A DNA stretch of 64,000 nucleotides from Ligustrum vulgare (lineage: Eukaryota; Streptophyta; Magnoliopsida; Lamiales; Oleaceae). A program made the position numbers and the translations under genes. Position 1 is the stretch's first letter, and each line of letters starts with the position of its first letter. The notes under the pieces were generated by a model. The model had not been told where the DNA came from, made no database searches, and saw only the letters and a program-made list of their open reading frames with translations. Location of the stretch: assembly GCA_963555705.1 (NCBI GenBank), contig OY743177.1, forward strand, positions 496,001 through 560,000, in the 5' to 3' direction. This document shows, piece by piece, positions 44,840 through 57,061 of this stretch.

Positions 44840-47800
44840 CTTTGTAATAACTATTTTTTTAAGCTAAAGATTATCTAATTTGGACCTAGAATCTGTGCTA
44901 TAAATAGAGACTAATTCATGAGTTCAGAAAAACAAAAACACTATTGAAATATCTAGTCAAAAATGTGAGAGTTTTGGTTGAGTTCTTAAATTTCTAATTT
45001 TCAAAGGTAGTCTCTGATTTTGATCTATAGCTTTATAAAATATATTAGAATCATGTTCATGATGCTAGGGAAGTTATGCAATGATTCTGAAATAACAATT
45101 CAAGGAAAAAAAAAAGAAATTTTGTTGAAATCAGAAATTAGTTGCAGAAGCAAGGTTTGAACATGTATCGATACTTTCTTCAATTTTTAGAATAAATAGA
45201 TGTTTGAATTTTTATTCTTTCTTTGTTTTCGGGTTCTAAACAAGGTAAGTAACACTATAACATTGTAAATGGTCTTAAATGCTACTTTCAGCAAAATTGC
45301 TTGATATTTTGACTCACCTTTATCTTGTTAAAATGTTTTTCTTGCTTTATTACATTATTATGTTATCTAGCTTGATATTACGCCTTACGGAATTTGACAT
45401 GATATACTTGAATTACGGAAAATTCTTTCCTGCTCGAAATACGTGATACTTGTTTCAGGATTTCAAATCCTACTTGAATTCTTGCGCAGACAGGATAACA
45501 TATGCCTTATAATACGACCCCTCTTGAAAATCATATTTTAAAAAGAAAAGCATGTAACTTACTGAATACTTTTGTATTCATATTTTCAATGTTTTAAAAA
45601 TTACAGATGCTTGACCGTGCTACTTTTAAAGCTGTCTCTCGCAGGTGGAAAACTTTCGAAGATGGGTTGACCTACATGTATGTCACGAAAATTGAGATCT
45701 GGAGCTACCCTCCAGAGTTCCCAATGTTCGCTAGAAAACACCGCAAGTGCACGTATCGCATACAAGTGATAGTGGACTAAAGGAGTCCGATTTATCGATC
45801 CGACTATGATTGTCTATTTCAATTACACTCCAATTTAATTAATTTCAACAATAAACACACACAATAAAGTTTGGTTTTAAACTGTTCTAATTTTTAAATC
45901 AAATTCACAAAAGTAAATAAATAAGTAAAAAATGGTGATAACTTGATGATAAAGGAGTGTTGGAATTCTTGACTCCACTTGACTATTACCTAATTGAATT
46001 CTCAACAAGCAAATAGGAATGCAAATTACTAATCATGTTAGATCCGATTTTTCAAGTTTAGTCAATTACCTCTCTCGAGTGAAATTAAACATAATTAGTG
46101 GAATTAACCTACTATATCTCTATTTCGATTAAAAACACACAAATTGCATTAAACCTTTGTGAAAATAACTCAATGGATCATTTAGGATCTAAGGTATATT
46201 TATATCCTTAACAAGAACTTAGAGCAAATATTGTATTGATCTAGAATACACAACAATTTCTCAATAATTGCACATCTTATAAAATCCAAGCATAAATTTG
46301 ACCACAATAAATGCAAGTCAATAAATACAATAATAAATGCACAAGATAATAAATAGTTTAAATTTTCAAAACAAAATAACTTAGCCCATAGTGAAATAAC
46401 AATAAAAATCAAGAATTAAATACATCATTTCACCAATGTATTCAAATATATGAAGAAATATGAAGATTTATAATAAAAACTTCCATTCAACAATGCTTGA
46501 AGCTTCAAAACCTCAAAGTTCTTGCAAAATGTTGTAGGTATTTCTTCCCTTCATCAACATTCATCACCCAAAATAACTAATTACAAGAAAAATCACAAGA
46601 AAAAAATTAGAGAAAAGGGTTGATGGAGAGAAAAGGGGCAAGAATAATCAGGAAACCATAGCCAAATCATTCAAAAATACCCAAAAATCGTGTAAATCCG
46701 CATTTGACAGCATTTGGGCCGAACCGGGTTGGCCCAGAATATTTTTCAAATTTTTAACCGTGAAAACGCGAGCCTTACTGCCGCGCGATCGCGTGGTTTA
46801 CATGTTGCACTCTTGGGTTGGATTTTTGGCCTGATTCGCGAGCGCCACCTGGTTCGAGCCGCGTGTTCGCGTGGTTCAACCAGATGAGTGTTTGCTGTCT
46901 GGTCCTTCAATAAATTGCCATCGAGGTCCTCCAACTTTCAAATTCGGTCAGTTTGGTCCCCACAATTTCCAGTTTCTTTCAAATAGGTCCTAGCAAAATT
47001 GCAATTGAGGTTCTTAAACTTTTGGAAACTTACAATTTAGACCTCGGTCAATTGTACAAGAAGTCCACAGCTTCCCGGAAGTGACAAATTGGACCCCAAA
47101 CATCTAATCTTTGCAAGATAGGACTCTTTTCTCCTCAATTCCTTCAATAAATCCTTCATTTAACTTCTTTCTTGTGCTTTCTCCATGAAGTTGAATGTTA
47201 AACCTATTTAGTCACGAAATATACACAATTAAGTAGGTATTTGCCCAAATTACTCAAAAAGTATTACAAAAAATGTATGAAATATGCATGTAAAATGCAC
47301 TCAACACCCAACATTGTCCCAATACAAGTATACAAAAATGAAAATAAAATACTATGATGTAAATACTCTAGAATTAGTATATACTGATGCTTTTACTTTT
47401 ACCAATATATAGTTAGTAAAATATAGGGGTTTAATTTTGATAACTGTAAAATTCCCGTATAAGGCCTTAAAATAAAATAGATATGTAAATTACGTGTGTT
47501 TTATAAAGTTAATGTTCCTGTGTATTGATACTTGTGTACATTATGTTGAACGAACTATGTCAATCGTCTATCAATTATGGAGTTGAGAGTCACTTTTGTT
47601 GCTTCCTTTTTCTTCTACGGTTATGTGGTGCTAATTTTCAAAATACTAATGGTCATTAACTAACTGTCATGTATCGATTGATACATGCAGAGAAATTTAA
47701 TGGACTTTCAATTTCTTAATTTAGACTAAACGAATCATGTTGCACTTTTAAATTATTTTGATACACTTGAATACGATACTAGATTTTAGTAGCTTTAAGT

Positions 47801-47900
47801 CACTTAAGTATTTGCCATATATTTATTTCAGTCCTATATTCACTAACGTATGTCAAAGAAAAGATTAACTCAATAACTTGAAGAATTACAGGATTGCTGT
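44840..47900 (+). other. Cassette copy 2, split by a solo LTR
   Basis: It shares its layout with copy 1: a TATA box (CTATAAATAGAGAC, about 44898), a leader with TATCGATA sites, and CTTAAATGCTACTT (about 45275). An exon-like segment starts after an acceptor-like TTACAG. ATG at 45607 opens MLDRATFKAVSRRWKTFEDG and the frame reaches EFP at the solo LTR. It continues with TLSQYKYTK at 47312 and is then shifted by one base in an A-run near 47340. The copies share EFPTL with several synonymous differences, which hints at past coding constraint. No known family is recognised. Confidence 0.4.
45725..47306 (-). mobile_element. Athila-type solo LTR (1,582 bp)
   Basis: The plus strand starts TGTTCGCTAG and ends GCACTCAACA, flanked by the perfect TSD CCCAA (45720-45724 and 47307-47311). 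On the minus strand it begins TGTTGAGTGCATTTTACATG and ends with a GTGCACTTGCGGT motif. Both match the corresponding ends of the Athila LTR at 7970-9445, so it belongs to the same broad lineage. It contains CCGCGCGATCGCGTGG (46781-46796), a near-palindrome with a perfect 10-bp core. No internal domain remains, as expected after LTR-LTR recombination. Confidence 0.85.
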
Positions 47901-48270
47901 CAGATTCAATAATTATCGATACAACAACAATAGAAGAACATGTTTTACTTATATTAATTTCGAATGTATTACTCAAAAATGGGAAAAAAATTATAGAAAA
48001 TTTTGCGCGCTACACTTTATTTGTCACACCAAATAGTATGCACGATGAATCCAAATAAGCATCCAAGATACAATGGAATCAAAGTTTTGTTTGATGACGA
48101 ACGTGCAATATTCGGCAACAAATCCGAATACGAAGACTATATAAATAACACAAGAGAGTTTAGTATTCAAAGTTGCGGTAAGTTAATACTAAAAGTTTGT
48201 ATGCAAGATAATAAAATGATTTTAATGTAAGAAGATAAAAGCAAGTAGAGAAGAGATGAGCAATTGAAGT
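47901..48270 (+). other. Unassigned open stretches after cassette copy 2
   Basis: After an acceptor-like AATTACAG (about 47890) a frame of about 56 codons stays open, and an overlapping frame from about 48048 reads MNPNKHPRYNGIKVLFDDER. I recognise neither and cannot tell whether either is an exon. Confidence 0.25.
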
Positions 48271-48620
48271 TTGTTTGAATCGACCAACAATGAACCCTTT
48301 ATATAGAGTATCAAGAGGTGTATTGTTAATAGATACAACCTTTACAAATGATACAACTCTTCATGTTCTAGCTTTCCACGAAAAACCGTTTAATACATGA
48401 AAAGGTGTAAGAAAAATTCAAATTCAAATCCGTCCAACGGTCATTTTGGACAACCAAGCGATCACTTGGTTATATCTCAAGTGATCGTTTGACTTTGAGC
48501 GATAACAAATATTTTACAAAGATGTGTTACGTGTGATCGCTTGGTTTTTAATCTCATGCGATCTCTTGGTCCAAAATTTTTTACCTTTTTTTATTCCATT
48601 TTCTACCTTTTTATCAACCA
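48270..48620 (-). repeat. Copia-LTR-like fragment with a GCGATCRC palindrome
   Basis: On the minus strand the order is a CCAAGAGATCGC-type site, further GATCGC sites, AACCAAG(TGATCG)CTTGGTT, then TGACCGTTGGA and a TATA-like CTATATAAAGG (about 48304-48294). The Copia LTR at 25393 has GCGATCGC palindromes followed by TTTGACCGTTGGAG in the same order. The 20-mer at 48452-48471 has the same arm layout as the palindrome at 30797-30816. It is probably an LTR piece of a related family. Ends not defined. Confidence 0.45.
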
Positions 48621-48659
48621 TTCCATTCCATGATTCATTTAAAAAAATTCTCCAACACA

Positions 48660-48860
48660 AACTTGATTGGGTGCATCCTTAGGAAGCTGAACCTTCAATG
48701 GTGTCAGAGATCACTCAATAAATCTCATAAAGTTAAGAGTTCGACTCCCTGTTGATGCCCACGGTCAATTGGGGCAAAATATCACTTTATAGAAAAACAA
48801 TATGTGTGTTATGAGACGCCACGTGACTTCCGTCAACAATTACCATAGTTATTGTTTCTC
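48660..48860 (+). other. Possible tRNA-derived repeat
   Basis: GAGTTCGACTCCC (about 48737-48749) fits a pol III B box. No convincing A box or tail accompanies it. Confidence 0.2.
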
Positions 48861-49547
48861 CTTAGTGTGGCCATTGCCGTTAGGAAAGAGGTAATCCGGT
48901 TGCTTTTCACTTTTATTCATTGTTGTCGAAATTGTTTTGCTGGACACTTATCTTGGATATTTATGATTGTTATAGTCAATGTCTTTTGATTGGACGATGT
49001 ATTATTATCGTACGCCCACATCCCTACTGGAAACTTTTCCAATTAATTACCATAATTAAAAAAAAAAAAAAAAGGATAAGTGATAAAGATTGATGATCTA
49101 TCAAGATTGCACACAAGTTTATTTGGTGTTTATTATGTTGCCATTGCTTGTTCCTATCACTAGGAAAATTGTGAATTAGAATAGTCAAAAAAATGTAAAA
49201 AATTCACATCATTATCATACAAACGAACATGGATACGTGTAATCTGATGAAGTCAATATATTCTTACAACTATGCGTTTTGTGATTAATAATAATATAAT
49301 TAAATATCATCTTTCAATTGAAATTTTGCCATGAATGAAAAAATTCTAATCTTCTGGTTTCTTCTTATCATGAATTAAGGATAAGATTAGGCTAGTATGT
49401 CAATTTCAACAGAAAAAACAAATTCTAAGATATTTACTAAATTTTTATGATTGAAAGCGAATATTTGGAATTTTGTATAACTATGGTATAATTTAAGTTT
49501 ATAGTATTTCAAGGACTAAAACAATATTTTTTTTGAAAACTATGCAT
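48861..49547. other. Intergenic AT-rich spacer
   Basis: I see no gene or clear repeat. An A-run lies at about 49058-49072. Confidence 0.4.
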
Positions 49548-50130
49548 TATTAAGATATTTGATCCAAATTAAGAATGAGAATATCTTGGACAATTGATTT
49601 TTTTGTTAAAGTGGTTAACTTGGAGACCAAATTAAAGAAGAATAGAAAAGGAAGATAATCTTTTTGGTATGAATTTCTTTCCTTATTCTGATTATTCTAC
49701 TTCAAAAAGGAAATATCGTGGGGTACAAGTAATACACGTTTTGGGTTATGTTTACCTATAAATATGTGTGTTGAGGAGCCAATTAATTACACATTGACTA
49801 GAGAGTATTGTGAGGAAAATTGTAGTCTAGCATCTTAGTTTTCTTGGGGTTCTTTGTGAGTTGTACAAAAAAATAGAAATTGGTAGATATGGTAAAGTTT
49901 TGTTATTTTTTCTATAATACTTGGGAGTTTGGTGAGTGCAAGTTCTATATAATTGTAACAATTTATTATATAGTGAAAATTTTTGGCAAAGGTCCGTGGA
50001 CGTAGGCAAGTTGCCGAAGCACGTAAATTTTACGTTATTGTTTTATTTTCTGGTTTGCTTATTATTTTCTTGAATATCAAAAATTTCTGTGAGGTTAATT
50101 AGAGAGAGAATTTGTGTGTAATTCCCAACA
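49548..50130 (+). repeat. 5' LTR of the deleted Copia element
   Basis: It is a direct repeat of 51323-51907, ending CCCAACA just before the primer site. A TATA-like CTATAAATATG lies near 49757. Confidence 0.75.
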
Positions 50131-50379
50131 GTGGTGCCGTCGACGGGGAAATCGACGTCTAATTAATAGAGCATCATGTGGTTCAAAGATTTTTTTGGAG
50201 TAAAAGAAAATATATTTGAAAAGTACAACATGGAGAAATTTGACTGGAAGATCAATTTTGTCTTGTGGTAAGTACAAGTCATGGATATATTGATTCAGGT
50301 GGGACTGCAAAAAATTTGAAGGAAAAACCTACCCCGAGTTCTGACAAAGAAACTTAATCCAGCACGAGTGATAAAAATT

Positions 50380-50940
50380 GGGAAGATTTGGAATTGAAGG
50401 CTGCTAGCGTGTTACAACTTTGTTTGGCCAAATATGTTCTTGCAAATATTTATGGCATATTTGCTGTAAAGGAATTGTGGGAAAAACTGGAAGAGTTGTC
50501 TCAGATGAAGAGCTTGTCAAATAACTTATATCTGAAGGAGCGGTTTTATTCTTTGAGAATAAATGCAAGTATAAAAATCTTAGAACATCTTAGTGTTCTC
50601 AATGGGATTGTTTCTGAATTGGAATCTATTGGAGTTAATATTGATGATGAGGATAAGGTTTATCTGTTCTCTTCCATCCACGTTTGAACACATCATGCGG
50701 ATTTTGATGTGCAGGAAGGAAACAGTGGGATTTTCAGAAGTTAAGTTGATTAGGTTGAAGTGATAGTTCATCTGAAAAACTTTGCTTGTTACTGAATAGG
50801 GAAGAGAGGCAACACCATGAAGAAGAAGGTAATGTGTTGGAACATTGGCAAATCTAGTCATGTGAGAAGAAATTGTCCAAAAGGTGGAGCAGAATCGGCC
50901 AACTGCTCGGAGGTGGACAATGCGACTCTCCTGATAGAGG
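50380..50940 (+). pseudogene. Copia gag remnant (UBN2-type) with CCHC trace
   Basis: The frame 50388-50687 reads LQLCLAKYVLANIYGIFAVK, then ELWEKLEELSQMKSLSNNLY and LSVLNGIVSELESIGV. This is the gag-polypeptide (UBN2) domain of Copia elements. A frameshift follows near 50680. A knuckle remnant (CWNIGKSSHVRRNCP) lies near 50840-50885. Protease, integrase and RT are missing. Confidence 0.75.
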
Positions 50941-51322
50941 GTAGTGATGATGTACTTTAGTAATATGAGGCTTCCTTATGACATGAAGTCAGTTGCCATG
51001 ATAGATGATGTTCTCTTACTGACGGATATATGTGTTTGTACACGGGCATTGATTTGGCATTAATGCAAGGTGTGTGGTGAACTTGATGTCGATGGCTGAT
51101 GAACTCCCAAGAAAAGTCAAACATGGGAGTTGCACCACAATTTTTCAGCAATGTTTATTTCGACATGAGCCAATGAAAAGTTCGGAGTTCGTTGATAATT
51201 CTGAGTGTTGGTTATACTCATATAGTGGAAGTATGAGATCGTCAAAGTGTTAAATGCTTACCTGTTACCCAATTGTTGATTTAAATATTTTGGCTCGGAT
51301 GAATTTGTGTCAAGGTGGAGAT

Positions 51323-51907
51323 TGTTAGGATATTTGACCCAAATTAAGAATGAGAATATATTGGATAATTGATTTTTATGTTAAAGTGGTTAACTTGGAG
51401 ACCAAATTAAATGAGAATAGAAAAGGAAGATAATCTTTTTGACATGAATTTCTTTCCTTATTCTGATTATTCTACTTCAACAAGAAAATATCTTGGGGCA
51501 CAAGTAATACACGTTTTGGGTTATGTTTACCAATAAATATGTGTGTTGAGGAGCAAACTAATTGCACATTGACTAGAGAGTATTGTTGGGAAAAATGTAG
51601 TCTAGCATCTTAGTTTTCTTGGGTTCGTTGTGGATTGTACAAAAATGTAGAAATTGATGGATGCGGTAAAACTTGGTTATTTTTTCTATAATACTTTGGA
51701 GGTTTGGTGAGTGCAAATTCTATATAATTGTAACAGATTATTATAATATAGTGAAAAGCTTTGAGATGATCCGTGGACGTAGGCAAGTTATCGAATCACG
51801 TAAATTTTACGTTGTTATTTTATTTTTTGGTTTGCTTATTATTGTCTTGAATATTAAAAATTCATGTGAGGTTAATTAGAGAGAGGATTCGTTTGTAATT
51901 TCCAATA
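51323..51907 (+). repeat. 3' LTR of the deleted Copia element
   Basis: It is a direct repeat of 49548-50130, starting TGTTAGGATATTTGACC and ending near CCAATA. Confidence 0.75.
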
Positions 51908-52494
51908 TTATGTCATTTGGACAAGTAAACTCTTTTAGGGTGACAAATTTTGAAATCAAATAGAATATATTTCTTCAAAGCAAGAGATGAAAATAATATT
52001 GTTCGAGTCGATTTTATTCCTTATAAATTTACTATTTTCCAGAAAAACAAGATGTAAACATAGTTTAAAACATTACGTGCAATCCAAGAAGTGTAACAAA
52101 GCATGCTGTCGTATAATCACTCATTTTGTTGTCTATGTCCTTGGAATGCCGGCTCCCGGCTGTCTCATCAAATATTTCTTAGTTAATATTTATATAAATA
52201 AATAAATAATAACTCAGTTTAAAATAATTAGCCAATTAGCTTTTCATATTAAGAGTGTATTTGGTATTGTTTAAAATGAGTTTTTTTGAAATGAATAGTG
52301 AATTTTAGGAAAAATGATGGTTGAGATTTGGTTGAAAAGTAAAAAATTGTGGACTTGACTTTTAATAGATGGTTGAGATTGAATACTGTAGAAAAATAAG
52401 AAAAATTTAATGAAAACTAAATGGGTAATAAAGAAATTAGATAACCCAACAGTACTAAGTATATCAATTAATTTAACTAGAATTTAAATAAAAG
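51908..52494. other. Intergenic AT-rich spacer
   Basis: Nothing supported. A decayed MITE-like stretch may lie near 52255-52430. Confidence 0.35.
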
Positions 52495-52668
52495 TAATTT
52501 TGTGGAAATATTTTTTTGAGACATTTTTAAGTGGTCTTGTGACATGTCACGCATTTACTGTGTGTTGAAAATAACTACCTCACCACTTACTTTTTTATCA
52601 TCCAATGAATGTGTGACATGTCACAATGTCACTTAAAAATGTCCTCAAGAAATGTCTCCATAGAATTA
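52495..52668. mobile_element. Foldback MITE with terminal repeats of about 55 bp
   Basis: The left half (TTTGAGACATTTTTAAGTGG and TTGTGACATGTCAC) is repeated in reverse complement in the right half. Both halves carry the palindrome GTGACATGTCAC (52539-52550 and about 52613-52624). The whole element folds into one hairpin. The superfamily is unclear because the TSD is not decisive. Confidence 0.6.
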
Positions 52669-54107
52669 TTGTTTAAATAATTAGAGTTGAATTATATACT
52701 TAATTAAATCTAGAACAAACATATGATTACAATATTTGATTTTTTTTTTTGGAAAACTCAACATGTATATTTTTTGGCATAGAAATTTTCAATAACTTAA
52801 AGTATATTGGTGAGTTTGCTAAAAATAACATCAATTTGAAGTCAATTATCATTTTGCTCTCCAATGCATAAATATTTTTTCTTGAATTTATTGGTGAAAA
52901 ATTATGGAATGCCTTGATAAAAAATCTAATTCATTGTGGAATTAAATATTGAACGAATTAAATAAAGCTTAGTATAGTAGTGAGTTGATTATCGCTGACA
53001 AATTACAAAAAACCGACATATTCCCAATTATTAGAAAAATTCTTAGCTAATCAATCATCTTAAGCATATAATTAACTATGTAATAACGAATAATCATAAT
53101 AAATTGTTGTTATAATAAGCGTTAAAGTCTCAAATCTAGATTCTTAAGCAAAACTGCTGGAAGTTAATGGCGATAATTATGAAGCCCTTAAGCATATTTG
53201 TCAACTCTAGCTGTCATATTAGAGTATGATTAGATTCTTCCAATTAACAATAATACCCCCTTTTTTTTTTTTTTTTTTTTTGAAAAAACAATAATATATA
53301 CCCTTATTATTCTTTGAGGATGTATTCAATTCTACAATGTTTATTGACAGAGACAGAAGCACGAAATGATGATGAAACATTGGATCGTTTCAAAATTAAA
53401 TATTGCAACACAATCACATTCTAGCTTCTGCTAATTCTTTAGAATGTTGTCATAGAATTAGGTATCAAATTAAGACTTGTTGAGTCTTTTACAAATTACA
53501 CATACTAAAAATTTGGATCAAGAATTAGAAAAGATCTCGAAATTTTATTATATCGATATGAATTTTGACAATGAAAAGATATGTTTAGCAAGAATCAATT
53601 AAAGCAAGTGAAGAATCAAAGTGAAGTGTTTTATAAGCAAAAATGAAGCAATGATTTGATTAATATTTAATAGAATGTTAATGAGGACCATAAATGTTTC
53701 TCATTTGGACAGAGTTAGCCATGTTTTACAAACCAAAACTGCCGGCTTTTATCATTATCCGTCATGATTCATGACCCTACCCTACCTAATGCTTTTCTTT
53801 AATTAGCAAAGAAATCTAGTACCATTTTTCGCTCTATGTTTAGAAACTTTGTAAAGATGTATCCATTCTTAAACAAATAATTTGACGTTTTCGAGGTAAA
53901 ATATATGATTGAAAAATGATATGAGAAAATGTGTATAATTAAAAAGTAATTTAAAAAAATGTGTTATTTATAGATTTGTTTATAAATAGTTTAACAAACG
54001 GAGACTTCGAAAATCTCGCAAAGTTACATGAAAAAATAAGATATAAATTTCATGTAAATATATCTCGTTATAAATATGAATTCATAATTTTTTTTTTAAT
54101 TTCGTAT
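52669..54107. other. Intergenic AT-rich spacer
   Basis: No supported gene. A T-run lies at about 53262-53281. A short piece near 53880-53960 resembles the dispersed repeat seen at 22660 and 57420. Confidence 0.4.
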
Positions 54108-54110
54108 TTA

Positions 54111-54246
54111 GCCCTTGTTTGACCTCTATTCAAATTTAACACATTTTTCTTTCTTAATTTTCAACCACTAATTTTTCAAAAAGTCACTATTCCAAAATAC
54201 ATTTTTCTAATAAAAATCTCATTTTTTAATGAGATCAAACAAGGGC
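54111..54246. mobile_element. PIF/Harbinger (Tourist-like) MITE (136 bp)
   Basis: TTA flanks both ends (54108-54110 and 54247-54249). The terminal inverted repeat GCCCTTGTTTGACCTC matches GCCCTTGTTTGATCTC from the right, 15 of 16 bases. Confidence 0.75.
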
Positions 54247-54249
54247 TTA

Positions 54250-55458
54250 GCAATTTAGCAAAAAATGATGTTTTTAAATTTAAAAAATAATTTTTTTATT
54301 CGTAGGGATCAAACTGGGTTGAACCTCAATCCACATGGGCTCAACCCGGATGTGTTAACAGGTGGGCCTGAGTTTTAGTTCAGATTTTGTGGGTCGACCC
54401 GTAAACCGACGACGGGTGAATCTTTTTTCACGCGAGCCGTTGTCGAGCTCATATGTAGACGGATTGCCCGGTCTACACGGATTGAAACTTCTACTTCCAT
54501 ATGTTGGAATACAATTGTAGTAATCCATTCAAGTCAGAGATTCACAAATCACAACTCAAATGAACAATGATTCTGTGGCAGTAAAAACTCAAGGCATGAG
54601 CACAATAATGGATCAAACCAGATCAAGACGGTGACAATAAGGAGCGCATACGTAAAAAACTGCCACACAATCAGTGCTTTGAGGTGATTTTTGCTTGCCT
54701 CAATCAGTTTTTAACCATGTCCGTCTTCTTTATGAAAGGACTCGTCTTGATTTGATTTGATTTGATTTATATCTCTTATCGTTATCTCTTCTCGACTTTG
54801 GTTCATCATCATTCGTCCATGACCTTCTAGCACTATCTGCCCTATTCCAATCATTCTTGTGCTTCGTTATATTCTCCTTGTGTTTCTCAACACCTTCTTT
54901 CATAAGATCTTTTCTTGACCATATCGTTGAATTTTGGCAGGGAATTATGTGAATCTTTCTCAGCAAGTCTGGAATATGACTATACTGATCATATCATCTT
55001 CCATACCTTACTGAACCCTCGAAGTCGAACTTGTCTTGAGCCCATCTTCATCGTCTATCTTCTTCAGCTCCAAGCCTCCACAGCTTATATTTACGACTTT
55101 TTGAATTTGAAATCAAAGGAAAGTGAGTCAAGAGATAAAAACACAGCCTCGTGTGCAATGCAACAACATAAGATGAGACAACCGCTAGACAAAAAAGGGA
55201 TCTCCATCACAACGTAATGCAAACAAAATTGGAAAGGCAATATAAAGTACTAAAACAACCAAACCAAGCCAACACAAACAGAAGGCGGATGGCAAGAAGT
55301 CACATAAATTTTCAATTGTAGTCATATAATAAAGGAAAAGTTTCCGAATTTGGCACCTTCCCGGACAATCATGCTAGGTTCAACAATAGATGACTAGTTA
55401 AAGCCTATAGAAATCCTCATTAATATACACATAGAATAAGTAGTTCAAAAGGATACAA
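54250..55458. other. Unassigned region with short frames
   Basis: Mixed-composition sequence. Short frames at 54730-54966 (minus) and 54915-55217 (plus) overlap each other, and I recognise neither. No repeat boundary is clear. Confidence 0.3.
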
Positions 55459-56232
55459 AATGTTACGACCATGACTAAATGGACACGACACATCATGCAT
55501 GAAGGCCCACATAGGACCCACAGATATCTAGTTATCACTCCGAACTCATAGAGCCGGACTCATCTTCACGAACTCATCACTCTGGATACATACAAGAGTT
55601 CATAGACTGCCCCCCCCCCCCCCCCCCTCCCTCTACAAGAAACGATTTGATATGTCAACATCAACAACCCTATGATAGAAGGTAATGATTATTACGAAAG
55701 AGATGGTTTATCTCATGAAGAGATAAGATTTTGCCATGTATAAAGAGTAACACGTGTCACAATCTTAAATAACAATTCCTTCTATAAATAGATTCTAATC
55801 GTCACAAAGAAAGATGTTAGTAATTCAACATATTATACACAATATACATACTCTCACTCCCTTTTCTATCTTCTACACACTTATTTCTTACATCCAATTA
55901 TATTTACTTACAATGAGCACTGACTTAAGTGTCGGAGTACAAATGAGAGTCACCCCGCTTCTTTTGCATGTTGAACTTGTTTGTCCAAGTGGCAGAAAAG
56001 CTTACGTTTTCAAAAGGAAGGAGTTGAGACGTGTCGATTCAAGGTAAAATCAAATTTTGTGATCAACATAAAACATAGTAAAAAAAAATGCTTATGGGTG
56101 TATGTACAAACACACACGTACACATATAGAAATAATATCTTGAAGACAAAGGGTTTTAAAAAAAAAAAACTCCCTCATTAGGGCTTAATCTGTTAGATGA
56201 AGTAGCCAAAAATTTAAGTGTGATATCAGAGC
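55459..56232 (+). repeat. Possible 5' LTR region followed by a primer-site-like motif
   Basis: A TGTTACGACCATG start (about 55459), a TATA box CTATAAATAGATT (about 55784) and a primer-site-like TGATATCAGAGC (56221-56232) occur in the order expected of an LTR and its PBS. A second LTR was not found. A small frame from ATG 55913 (MSTDLSVGVQMRVTPLLLHV) ends at 56047; I do not recognise it. Confidence 0.3.
55610..55627 (+). repeat. Poly-C run (18 C)
   Basis: An uninterrupted run of C in an otherwise AT-rich region. Its length is prone to sequencing and assembly error. Confidence 0.9.
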
Positions 56233-57061
56233 AAGCAAGTGTTTCTAAGTGCAATTCTCCAAGTGGCCTATTTACGAATATTGTGCAAGTCAAGGTATTA
56301 GAGAAAAAAACCAGAATTCGACCTACGCATATGGGGACATATTGAAGATAAATGTTAAATAAATAAGTTTATCCCCTAAACATATTTGTTTCCTCTATAG
56401 TAGAATAAGCCTTTAGATGAGATGGTTCACTAGGTGAATTCTCCTTGTAGACCTCCACAACTATAATTTCTTTAATCAACGACTACAATTTCTTCACTAG
56501 GTGAATTCTCCTAGTAGACCTCCACATCTTAAAAAAAATGTTAAAGAAAACTAGATTCATTGCTCCCACACCCCTACTAATGCTAGAAAATTTTTCTATT
56601 CCTACTTCACCAGGCGCCTAATTTTGCATTTCCCTTTGCTGTCCAACATAAATTTTCATTGCAACTGTTCATTTCCTCGTCAATGGTGAGACTAACATTA
56701 CACAACCCATCTCATGATATTAGAAAGGGTACTTAAATTTTAAATTATCTTCCCTTCTCTAGATAAATAAATCTCCTTAATTTCACCTAGCCAACCATTT
56801 GCAAAATGCATGAATTCGTAGTGAAAGTTGAAAGTAGAAAAAAGAGAGAAAAATGAAAAAGGAAGAGAAATATTGACACAAATTCAAATATATTAATAAA
56901 AAATAGATGAAGAGGTCAAGTACAAGGTCCAAAATAAAATAAAGTAGAGAAAATAGGGAGAAAGTGGAAGAGAGATTAGAAAAAAGAGATATTAGAGTCA
57001 GATCCACAAATTTTTTGTGTATCTTTCTCACACACACAAAACACCGTGATCGATCCAATCA
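56233..57061. other. Intergenic spacer
   Basis: No supported gene. A short duplicated phrase (TTCACTAGGTGAATTCTCCT) occurs near 56427 and 56493. Confidence 0.35.

Larger units (their letters stand above)
49548..51907 (+). mobile_element. Internally deleted Copia element (2.4 kb)
   Basis: LTRs of 583 and 585 bases (49548-50130 and 51323-51907) flank 1.2 kb of internal sequence. A primer-site-like TGGTGCCGTCGACGGGGA (50132-50149) follows the first LTR. A purine-rich GGTGGAGAT precedes the second. Only gag remains. The 5' LTR start has mutated (TATTAAGATA against TGTTAGGATA). The flanks do not give a clean 5-bp TSD. Confidence 0.75.

Noticed and set aside
54730..55217. Two overlapping frames on opposite strands
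   Set aside because: Neither resembles a known family, and their overlap suggests chance open frames.
56783..57058. Hydrophobic minus-strand frame rich in Phe, Leu and Ser
   Set aside because: It arises from A/G-rich low-complexity sequence and has no conserved motif.
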